Positions 1 through 7,266 of a DNA stretch of 64,000 nucleotides are shown one piece after another (positions within the stretch are counted from its first letter, which is position 1; each line of letters opens with the position of its first letter). Source of the DNA: Ardenticatenales bacterium (lineage in GTDB: Bacteria; Chloroflexota; Anaerolineae; Promineifilales; Promineifilaceae); assembly GCA_020634575.1 (NCBI GenBank), contig JACKBM010000038.1, forward strand, positions 1 to 64,000, in the 5' to 3' direction. Under the pieces are notes generated by a model. The model did not search any database and had not been told where the DNA came from. It was given only the letters and a program-made list of their open reading frames with translations. Both the position numbers and the translations under genes were made by a program.

Positions 1-1242
1 GGTGGTATGGATAGCCCCGCCGCCGGCGTCCTGCACGATCACCTTGGCGTTTTCGGCGAAGCTGGTCAGCTCCGCCTGGCGGGCCGCTGTCAGCACCCCT
101 TGCGCCACCAGCTCGGCAAACCAGGCTTCGTCGTAGCGCATGTCGCCGGAGTAGTAGAGGTCGCCAACGCGCACGGCGATGGTGGGGATGGTGTGGACGG
201 CGTACATCGCCTCAAAACGGCGGCCGTCGAGGTCCACCGGCCGGCCCGGATCGAGCGGGATATGTTCGAAGAGGGCGGCCACGTCACCGGCCGGTCGGTC
301 CAGCATCGCCGCCAGCACCCGCAGCAGGCTCCGGTAAATGATGGTGGAGGTCAGCACCCGAACACGATGATTGCCCAGTAGCAACAGCTCCGGCAGCCCG
401 GCCAGATGGTCCTCATGTAAATGGGACAGCACCAGCTCGGAAATCTGATGCGGCGCCACGCCCAAATTACCCAGGCGCTGGCGCAGGTAGGCGGCGGCGT
501 CAAACAGGGTCACCCGTGTCTGCTGTTTGGGGTCCAGGAAGGCCAGGAAACAGGTGGTGATACCGGCCGGATCAAACCCGTCGCTGCCGCCGATAAATTG
601 CAGCGTCAGCTCATGGCGCAGCAGCGGCCGGGGCGGCGTCAGAAACAAGGGCGAAGCGGGCTCCCGGACTGCGGTAGGTAGCCGAGCCACCTCGATGCCA
701 TCCTCCAGGAAAACATACTCATTATCCTGCCAGCGAATCGCCACGCCCTGCCCAAGGTCGCCGCCCCCGTCTGTCAGGGCGCGTAGATCGGTCAGGTCTT
801 CCAGCTGCGGCTCATGGTTCAGCGGTGCATAATAGCTGGTCGCCATACATTCGACGCGTAGCCAATGATATTGCTCAAAATCAGCCGCGTTGGCCGGGCC
901 GACCAGCGTTTCGTTGATGATGATGGCCATGCGCTCGCGCTGAGCGGCGGTCGGCGTGATGATTCGGGTGCGCTGGTTGTGGATGAAGAAGTTGCTGTAG
1001 AGCAGGAATTCGACGCTGGCGTAGTTGATGCCGCGGCGGACAAAACCGCTGGAGCCGAGCTCAATACCGGCCGGTATATCCGGCGGCAGCAGGATAATCT
1101 GGGGGATCTCATGCCCCAACGCCAGCAGCAGTTTCAGCGTTTCCGGAGGCGAATTAACCAGGACCGCGCCGGCTCTCGTTTGGACTAGGCGAGCATTGTT
1201 GGGTAGATATTCGACCCGCTGCCGCTGCTCCGATGACTCCAT
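1..1242 (-). CDS. Metallo-beta-lactamase-fold hydrolase, 3' end cut off by window edge
   Basis: An open minus-strand frame of 414 codons runs from an ATG at 1242 to the left edge without a stop. About 270 residues in, the frame reads HLHEDH, the HxHxDH metal-binding motif of metallo-beta-lactamase-fold proteins. Further on come a GDMRYDE stretch and DAGGGAIH, which would supply later metal ligands. The first 200 or so residues are not a standard part of the fold and look like a separate N-terminal module. The substrate cannot be told. In other bacteria similar hydrolases are often fused to or adjoin cyclic-nucleotide-binding domains, but the missing C-terminus prevents checking that here. The gene diverges from the small membrane ORF at 1361. 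Confidence 0.8.
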   Translation of the reverse strand, partial: MESSEQRQRVEYLPNNARLVQTRAGAVLVNSPPETLKLLLALGHEIPQIILLPPDIPAGIELGSSGFVRRGINYASVEFLLYSNFFIHNQRTRIITPTAAQRERMAIIINETLVGPANAADFEQYHWLRVECMATSYYAPLNHEPQLEDLTDLRALTDGGGDLGQGVAIRWQDNEYVFLEDGIEVARLPTAVREPASPLFLTPPRPLLRHELTLQFIGGSDGFDPAGITTCFLAFLDPKQQTRVTLFDAAAYLRQRLGNLGVAPHQISELVLSHLHEDHLAGLPELLLLGNHRVRVLTSTIIYRSLLRVLAAMLDRPAGDVAALFEHIPLDPGRPVDLDGRRFEAMYAVHTIPTIAVRVGDLYYSGDMRYDEAWFAELVAQGVLTAARQAELTSFAENAKVIVQDAGGGAIHTT

Positions 1243-1360
1243 TTGCTTATCCTGGTTGCTCCCGACCGAATAACTCCGTTCCCATATTATAGGCAATCTG
1301 CATTATCCACCAAAATCGGAGGTATAATTCTGCATCATTTTGGCACTGGAGCAGAATCAT

Positions 1361-1474
1361 ATGCAAATCGTCGGTTGGGTATTCTTCGGCCTCTTCTTCC
1401 TGCTATTGGCAGCGGCAATCATCTTGCCGCAACTGGATCATAACCGTGATCAGCAACAGGGTGGGGATGATTAA
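1361..1474 (+). CDS. Small single-pass membrane peptide, 37 residues
   Basis: A short ATG-TAA frame encodes a peptide with a hydrophobic core of about 20 residues (VGWVFFGLFFLLLAAAIILP) followed by a polar, acidic tail containing HNRDQQQGGDD. This is the layout of a one-helix membrane protein with the tail on one face. A weak purine-rich stretch (TGGAGCAG) lies 8-12 bases upstream. A strong hairpin follows the stop directly, which supports a genuine transcription unit. I recognise no family. It could instead be a fortuitous frame, but the hydrophobic-then-polar pattern and the following terminator argue for a real gene. Confidence 0.55.
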   Translation: MQIVGWVFFGLFFLLLAAAIILPQLDHNRDQQQGGDD

Positions 1475-1483
1475 GACTTAAAG

Positions 1484-1509
1484 GCGGACAGCAGCCCGCT
1501 GCTGTCCGC
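1484..1509. terminator. Perfect 11-bp hairpin between convergent genes
   Basis: GCGGACAGCAG and its exact complement CTGCTGTCCGC are separated by a 4-base loop (CCCG). The hairpin sits between the stop of the small plus-strand peptide and the stop of the minus-strand FkbM gene, so it could serve both directions. There is no strong T-tract on either side, so this is a likely rather than classical terminator. Confidence 0.6.
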
Positions 1510-1521
1510 TTCAGGTCAACC

Positions 1522-2430
1522 TCAGACAAACTCAGCCATCCGCTGGACCGGGATATTCGCCAGCATCGTCGGGATGCGCTCTTCCGGGATGAACAGGTAA
1601 TTCTTGTAGCGGAAGCTTTTGTCGCCGATGATTTCCTGGTGCTCTACCAGGCCATCGTCGGTCACCAGGAAATAGCGATAGTTGTGGTCGGCGAAAAACT
1701 GTTTGACATTTTCGTCGACAAAGCCATGCAGAATCTCGCAAATGATGGCCGGTTTGTCCCGCTCCATGATCGTTTGCGCCCCCGCAAAAACCTGGTGCTC
1801 CGCCCCTTCAGCATCCACTTTCATGAGATCGACCCGGGCCAGTTTATGCTCGGCGGCGTATTCATCGAGGCTGACCGCCTTGACCTGGGTGGGCACGACC
1901 CCTTCGCGATACCCCTCAACCGTCGACGCATCGGACGGCAATTGGACCGAGTCCGGGATATAAAGCGTGATTTCGCCACTCTTGGTGGTGACGGCGGCCT
2001 GGTTGGGCTGCAGGTTTTGCAGCTTATTGGCCTGGACGTTGCGGGCATAGTAGGCGTAGATGAAGGGGACGGGCTCAAAGCCATGCACGGAGCATTGCGG
2101 GTCGTTAACTGCCGCAATCAGTGAATAAATGCCCACGTTGGCGCCCACATCAAACACCACTCTGGCATGCCGCAATAGCTCCAGGTAAACCGAGATGGTT
2201 TCGGGTTCAAAACCGGTCTCGTTGTCCCAGTACAGGCGCGTCGCGTGGGAGTCGCGCCCATCGTTGACAAATTTGACAACCTTGCCATTGGGCAGCCGGT
2301 AGTCGATGGTGCCTGTGATGGGAAAACTGAAGGGCAACTTGTCGGCCACCGGCCGGACCAGCACCCGCAGCACCTTGTTGACCGGGTGGATCGTGATGAA
2401 AGACATAAAAAGGTGTTTGAGTCGGCTCAT
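1522..2430 (-). CDS. FkbM family SAM-dependent methyltransferase
   Basis: A 302-residue protein of the FkbM methyltransferase family, whose members usually O-methylate sugars or natural products. Motif I of the SAM-binding fold reads VVFDVGANVGIYS near residue 90. The characteristic FkbM block MKVDAEGAEHQVF lies near residue 200. It is the last gene of the biosynthetic cluster, 63 bp after the phosphopantetheinyl transferase and on the same strand. O-methylation of the peptide-polyketide product is the obvious inference, but the acceptor is not visible in the sequence. FkbM proteins also occur in glycan loci. The ATG at 2430 is preceded by a purine-rich stretch. Confidence 0.85.
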   Translation of the reverse strand: MSRLKHLFMSFITIHPVNKVLRVLVRPVADKLPFSFPITGTIDYRLPNGKVVKFVNDGRDSHATRLYWDNETGFEPETISVYLELLRHARVVFDVGANVGIYSLIAAVNDPQCSVHGFEPVPFIYAYYARNVQANKLQNLQPNQAAVTTKSGEITLYIPDSVQLPSDASTVEGYREGVVPTQVKAVSLDEYAAEHKLARVDLMKVDAEGAEHQVFAGAQTIMERDKPAIICEILHGFVDENVKQFFADHNYRYFLVTDDGLVEHQEIIGDKSFRYKNYLFIPEERIPTMLANIPVQRMAEFV

Positions 2431-2493
2431 GGATCTTCTCTTCTGATAAGTTAAGCTGCCTGTCAGGATAACAGCCGTAGCTAACGAAATTGT

Positions 2494-3240
2494 TTACGAT
2501 GTCAGGGTGTAATCAATACAGCGCAGTTGCCAACCGTCGCCTTCAATTGCCAGGGCGGCGGCGTAGCCGGCATGAGGTTCCAGGATCTGCATCTGCCAGC
2601 GGGCCAGTTCATCCGGTTGGCCCGCCACCCGCAGCAGCCGGGCCGGCTCGCCCGGTCGCAACGTCACATCAAATGAATCCAGCGGCTGGGACAGCCCCTT
2701 GCCGATCGCCTTGATGTACGCCTCTTTGCGTGACCAGCAATTGAAGAAACCCAACGGCTGCAATGTCGAGGGTAAGCCCATTAAAGTGGCCACCTCATGT
2801 GGTGAGAAGAAATTAATGGCGATCTCGCGGATCTCCGCCAGGGGTTTGCGGAATTCGATGTCGATCCCCAGCTGCCGCTGGCGTACAAAACCCAAAAGGG
2901 CCATTTCTTCAGAGTGGGAAACATTGAACTGGAGCGGCGTCGCCTCCAGTTTGGGGCCGGCATAGGGCTTGCCATATGGGCCGGCGTAAAATTGGATGGC
3001 GCTGCTCGGCAGCTCCAGGTAATGCGCCAACAGCAACCGCACGGCCGCCCGGCTGACCACGAAGCGCCGCCGATCCCGCGCAAAATAGAAGCGGTCAGCT
3101 CGGGCCACTTCGTCCGGCGTCAATACCCGTTCCAGGCGCTGCCAGACAGCGTCGGGCTGATCCAGGGCCAGTCGCCAGACATGGACCTCATTCAGGGGGA
3201 GCGCCTGCGGCTCACGGGCCGGCTGCCAGGATTCGGCCAT
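2494..3240 (-). CDS. 4'-phosphopantetheinyl transferase, Sfp type
   Basis: A 248-residue Sfp/Gsp-type transferase that moves the phosphopantetheine arm of CoA onto the conserved Ser of carrier domains. The Mg-binding GIDIEF motif lies about halfway, and the WSRKEAYIKAIGKG block matches the family's W(S/T)xKEA signature. It sits 3 bp after the NRPS gene at 3244-5856 on the same strand. It very probably activates the five carrier domains encoded upstream (two PCPs in TE-bearing proteins, the PCPs of the C-A-PCP and starter proteins, and the PKS ACP). Length is normal for the family. Confidence 0.93.
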   Translation of the reverse strand: MAESWQPAREPQALPLNEVHVWRLALDQPDAVWQRLERVLTPDEVARADRFYFARDRRRFVVSRAAVRLLLAHYLELPSSAIQFYAGPYGKPYAGPKLEATPLQFNVSHSEEMALLGFVRQRQLGIDIEFRKPLAEIREIAINFFSPHEVATLMGLPSTLQPLGFFNCWSRKEAYIKAIGKGLSQPLDSFDVTLRPGEPARLLRVAGQPDELARWQMQILEPHAGYAAALAIEGDGWQLRCIDYTLTS

Positions 3241-3243
3241 CGC

Positions 3244-5856
3244 CTAACCGGGGGTCGCCAGTTCCAGGTAATGGTTCAACTTGCGGGCCAGGTCCTGGAC
3301 GTGCGGTTCGTCATAGACGCTGAGATGGCCGCCAACCACATTTTCGACCGCCAGCTCACCCTGAATGTAATGGTCCCAGCCGTTGAGCGGCGCATAATCG
3401 TTCCAGGCCTCTTTTTCTGAGGCGATGAACAACGTGACGTCACCATCATACGGCCTGGCCTGGTAGCTGTCTGAGGCGATGGTATTGGCTTCCTCGACAT
3501 CGCGGAACTGCTCCGGCAATGGGCGGCCGAGGCGGACGTACAGATTTTGCAGCCGCTGCCAGTTGCGCCGCCAGAGCTGCTTGCGCACCCGGCCCCAGAG
3601 GTAACCGGGTCCATACTGGCGCAAATTCTGCAGGTGATACTGAACCTTCATCGACCGCTGTACGTCCGTTCCGGCCTCGCTCACCTTGGGTGTGATGCTA
3701 CCGGGCGCGAAGCTGTCGATCATCAACACCAGCTGGACCTCTTCGCCCTCAGCGCGCAGCTTTCGCGCCAGCTCCAGGGCCACAATACCGCCAAAACAGA
3801 GGCCGCCAATCATGTAAGGCCCCTGCGGCTGCACCGAACGAATCCCCGCCAGGCAATGATCGACGATGCTGGGCACGTCGGTGTACAGCGGGTTGTCGCT
3901 GCTCAGATCCTGCTCCAGGATGCCGTAAATTGGCTGTTCCGGGTCCACGTAATTGATCAGATTGCGCAGCACCGTGGCGCCGCCCATGTGGAAGAAGGGG
4001 GTTTTGCTGCCGCTTGGTTTCACCGGGATGACCCAGCTTTTCATGGCGTTCTGGCCCGCGACCGGCGCATCGTCCGCTGTGGCCCCATCCAACAGGGCGG
4101 AAAGCTGGGCGATGGTCGGTGCCTGGAAGAGGGTGGCGAGCTGGATTTTCCGGCCGGTTAACGCCTCCACCTCGGCAAACAGCCGGATCGAGAGCAGCGA
4201 GTTGCCGCCCACATCAAAAAAGCTGTCGTTGATGCCGATAGGACTGGTCGCCAGGATCGTCTCCCAACTTTGCACCAGTTTCTTTTCCAACGCCGTGCGC
4301 GGCGCCACATACTCGGTTTTGCGCTGGGCGCTGCTCAGGTCAACCTTGGGCAGGGCCCGCCGATTGATCTTGCCGCTGGGGGTCATCGGCAAGGTGTCCA
4401 GCTTCTGGAAAGCGACCGGCACCATGTATTCCGGCAGCCTGGCGGCCAGGTTGCCGCGCAGCGTCTCGGCGCCGGGGTCGCGCTGGCCGGGGCTGGTGAC
4501 GTAGTAAGCGACCAGCTGGTTGTTACCGGCCGGATCCGGCCACACCTGCACCACCGCCTCGTCGATAGCCGCGTGGGCCGTCAGCGCCGCCTCAATTTCG
4601 CCCAGCTCGATGCGGAAACCGCGCACCTTCACCTGGAAATCGATCCGGCCCATAAACTCGATGTTGCCATCCGGCAGGAAACGGGCCAGGTCGCCGCTCT
4701 TGTACAGGCGGGCGCCGGGCTGGTCGCTGAACGGGTCCGGGATAAATTTCTCTGCCGTCAGCTCCGGCCGGCCCAGGTAGCCGCGAGCCAACCCATCGCC
4801 GCCGATGTGGAGCTCGCCGGGGATACCGATCGGTACCGGCGCCAGCAGCTCGTCCAGCATATAAAATTGCAGATTCTGAATCGGCCGGCCGATGGGCACC
4901 GAGGCGCCCGGCAGCCGCTCCGCGCCGAGCGGTTCGTAGAGCGAACTGGTAATGGTCACTTCGGTTGGGCCGTAGCCGTTGAGCCAGCGAACGCGGTCGC
5001 CGACCAGCGTCTGCCAGCGGGCCAGCTTGTCAGCCGGCACCTTCTCACTGCCGGCGATGACCAGCCGGAGTGACGCGGGCAATGTCTGTTCCTCGCTGCG
5101 CGACAGGTGGCCCACCCATTCCGACCAGTAAGCGGCGGGCAGATTGAGCACGGATAGCTCGTGGGCCTCGATCAGCTCGTGCAGGGCGGTAAAGCTGGCC
5201 AGGACGGTCTCATCCCGGAAAACAACCGTCGCGCCGGCCAGCCAGGTGGCGAAAATCTCCTCGGCCGCCACGTCAAAGCTGAGGGCGGCAAACTGGAGCA
5301 CGTTGTCGGCCGGCGACAGCTCGTAGACGCGGCCGACGCCGGTGCCGTGGTTGACCAGCCCGCGATGGCGGATAGCCACCCCTTTGGGCAAGCCGGTGGA
5401 GCCGGAGGTGTAAATGATGTAGGTCAGGTTTTCCGGCGTGGCCGGATTTGGTGGGTCGGTGACCGGCCGGTCCGCCACCTCAGCCCAATCCCGGTCCAGG
5501 GCCAGCGCCGGCAGCTCCGCCAACGGCAGCTTGTCGATCAGCGCCGCTTCGGTCAGAACGAGCTGCACCTGGGCGTCGGTCAGCATGTAGGTGAGCCGAT
5601 CTTCCGGATATTTCGGATCCAGCGGCAGATAAGCCGCGCCGGCCTTGAGGACGCCCAACAGGGCTACTACCATTTCCAGGGAGCGGTCCATAAAAATGCC
5701 GACAAACTGATCTGGCTGGAGCCCTTGCGCCTGCAAATAATGGGCCAGTTGATTGGCGCGCTCATTTAGCTCGGCATAACTCAGCGACTTATCACCAGCT
5801 ACCACTGCTGTGGCCGACGGCTGCCTGTGCCGCGATGGCCGCGATGAGCCGGGCAC
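3244..5856 (-). CDS. NRPS A-PCP-TE portion of a frameshifted C-A-PCP-TE protein
   Basis: An adenylation domain covers about residues 15-500 (core A3 YTSGSTGLPKGV near 152, A8 SGDLARFLPDG near 384). A peptidyl carrier domain follows (GGNSL, Ser near 552), then a type I thioesterase to the end. The TE nucleophile motif is GLCFGG near residue 685, so Cys replaces the usual Ser. My hand alignment gives a binding-pocket code near DVENVAGITK, which I cannot assign to a substrate. The apparent start is a GTG inside the A-domain linker. The true N-terminus is a condensation domain in other frames upstream (5857-7244). The PPTase gene follows after 3 bp. Confidence 0.88.
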   Translation of the reverse strand: MPGSSRPSRHRQPSATAVVAGDKSLSYAELNERANQLAHYLQAQGLQPDQFVGIFMDRSLEMVVALLGVLKAGAAYLPLDPKYPEDRLTYMLTDAQVQLVLTEAALIDKLPLAELPALALDRDWAEVADRPVTDPPNPATPENLTYIIYTSGSTGLPKGVAIRHRGLVNHGTGVGRVYELSPADNVLQFAALSFDVAAEEIFATWLAGATVVFRDETVLASFTALHELIEAHELSVLNLPAAYWSEWVGHLSRSEEQTLPASLRLVIAGSEKVPADKLARWQTLVGDRVRWLNGYGPTEVTITSSLYEPLGAERLPGASVPIGRPIQNLQFYMLDELLAPVPIGIPGELHIGGDGLARGYLGRPELTAEKFIPDPFSDQPGARLYKSGDLARFLPDGNIEFMGRIDFQVKVRGFRIELGEIEAALTAHAAIDEAVVQVWPDPAGNNQLVAYYVTSPGQRDPGAETLRGNLAARLPEYMVPVAFQKLDTLPMTPSGKINRRALPKVDLSSAQRKTEYVAPRTALEKKLVQSWETILATSPIGINDSFFDVGGNSLLSIRLFAEVEALTGRKIQLATLFQAPTIAQLSALLDGATADDAPVAGQNAMKSWVIPVKPSGSKTPFFHMGGATVLRNLINYVDPEQPIYGILEQDLSSDNPLYTDVPSIVDHCLAGIRSVQPQGPYMIGGLCFGGIVALELARKLRAEGEEVQLVLMIDSFAPGSITPKVSEAGTDVQRSMKVQYHLQNLRQYGPGYLWGRVRKQLWRRNWQRLQNLYVRLGRPLPEQFRDVEEANTIASDSYQARPYDGDVTLFIASEKEAWNDYAPLNGWDHYIQGELAVENVVGGHLSVYDEPHVQDLARKLNHYLELATPG

Positions 5857-6455
5857 TGGTCAGCCGGATGAGGGCGGCGGTCTGGTTCCAGCCGCTGGTG
5901 ACCTGCTCCCGCTCATCGGCTGGCAGGATGTTTAGCTCGGCCCGAGGTCGCCGCCGGGTTGGCGTCCATGCTGGCCAGGAGCGTCTCCAGATGGTCCAGC
6001 ATCCGCCGGACCGCGCCGGCGTCAAATTTGGCGCGGTCATATTCCAGGTGGAAATTGAGCCGGTCGCCATTGTAGCCGCTTAACAGCAGCGGATAGTTGG
6101 TCTGTTCCAGGAGCTTGAAGCTGACGCTGTGCCGGTGCCGGTCTGCCGCTGCATGATTGGTTCCAGCTGATAATTCTCAAAGACCAGGATGGAGTTAAAG
6201 AGCTGCATGCCGCGGGGCACGTCGCTCCACTCCTGCACCTTGACCAGCGGCGTATGTTCAAAATCGCGCAGGGCAACATGCTGCTCGCGGATGCTTTGCA
6301 GCCAGGGGATGAGCACGCTGTCCGGCGGGACGGGCACGCGCATGGGCAGTGTGTTGATGAACAGCCCCGCCATCTCCAGCGAGCCGGGGATGGTGTTGGC
6401 CGGCAGGCGCAGGTGGCCCCAAAGACAACGTCGTACTCGCGGCTGTAGCGGCGAG
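5857..6455 (-). pseudogene. Frame-broken C-terminal half of an NRPS condensation domain
   Basis: Joining pieces from three minus-strand frames reconstructs a normal condensation-domain C-terminal half: DVVFGAT, then MAGLFINTLPMRVP (6080-6373), EQTNYPLLLSGYNGDRL, LETLLASMDANPA, and ELNILPADEREQV (5792-6070). Frame changes fall near 6420, 6140, 5945, 5875 and 5835. Further ones lie upstream near 6630, 6537 and 6492. Each looks like a one- or two-base indel rather than a deletion of coding content. No other gene in the window is damaged this way. Either the gene is a recent pseudogene or the consensus here is poor. If the errors are corrected, one C-A-PCP-TE protein spans 3244-7244. Confidence 0.75.
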
Positions 6456-7244
6456 TTAAGAGCGACCAGCCGCCCTGGACAAACGTGTTCGCAGGCGCCA
6501 CGCTTTCTGGCCAGTTCGTTGAGGGCTGTTGTTATGCCGGGCTGAGCCAGCTTTCGGCGACGCGGGTAGCCGGTACCGGCAGTACCGTCCCCAACGTATC
6601 CACCACCAGCGGCGTGGGCGCGGCAAAACCGGCAGCGTGTCCCGCCAGTAGCGTTCAGCCGGCTTCAGGTCCAGGTTGTGGAACCAGTCAATGTAATCTT
6701 TGTAGGGCGTCGCCGGCGGCAGCTCCAGCTTGTCGCCGGATCGGGCCGCCTCGTAAACGGCGAAAACATCCTTCAGGACGATGGGAAAAGAGCGGCCATC
6801 CAGGAAAAGATGGTGGAAGGTCCAGACGACACGCGTCTGGTCGTCAGCCAGCCGGAATACCGTGAGCCGGGCCAGCGGCGGGAGCGCCACATCGAAGCCG
6901 GCTGTCCGGTCAGCGGCCAGCCACGCTTTGAACTGCTCGTTTTGCTCGCTCTCATCCAGCGCCCGCCAATCATGCTCGGTGAGCGGGAGCGGCACTTCGT
7001 CGTAGACGTCCTGCACCGGTTCCGCCAGCCCTTCCCAGCGGAAGGCGCTGCGCAGCACTTCGTGCCGGGCCAGCGTCGCCTGCCACGCCGTCTCGAAAGC
7101 AGCCATATCAAGCGGCTCCGGCAGCCCGATGATCATCTGCTCAATATCAGCGCCCGAATCCGGGGCAAACAGATGATGGAACAGCATCCCCTGCTGCATG
7201 GGGGAAAGACGGTAGCTGTCGACAACAGTGGCAGTTCGAATCAT
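6456..7244 (-). CDS. NRPS condensation domain, N-terminal part (frameshifted)
   Basis: The protein starts with an evident condensation domain: YRLSPMQQGMLFHHLF at residues 11-26 and the catalytic HHLFLDG motif near residue 145, matching HHxxxDG with both His present. The reading is sound to about RYWRDTLP (DNA near 6630). The frame then leaves the protein and resumes in another phase as GFAAPTPLVVD. It begins 22 bp after the TubC-C-PCP-TE gene and belongs to the same C-A-PCP-TE protein as the A-PCP-TE region downstream. The last 50 or so codons of this open frame are therefore out-of-frame sequence. Confidence 0.8.
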   Translation of the reverse strand: MIRTATVVDSYRLSPMQQGMLFHHLFAPDSGADIEQMIIGLPEPLDMAAFETAWQATLARHEVLRSAFRWEGLAEPVQDVYDEVPLPLTEHDWRALDESEQNEQFKAWLAADRTAGFDVALPPLARLTVFRLADDQTRVVWTFHHLFLDGRSFPIVLKDVFAVYEAARSGDKLELPPATPYKDYIDWFHNLDLKPAERYWRDTLPVLPRPRRWWWIRWGRYCRYRLPASPKAGSARHNNSPQRTGQKAWRLRTRLSRAAGRS

Positions 7245-7266
7245 AAGGCTTCCCGGAGGTGTCTGC

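Noticed and set aside
5792..6501. Programmed frameshifting or an intact separate gene in the broken condensation domain
   Set aside because: There are too many frame changes, in both directions, and no slippery site; decay or assembly error explains it better.
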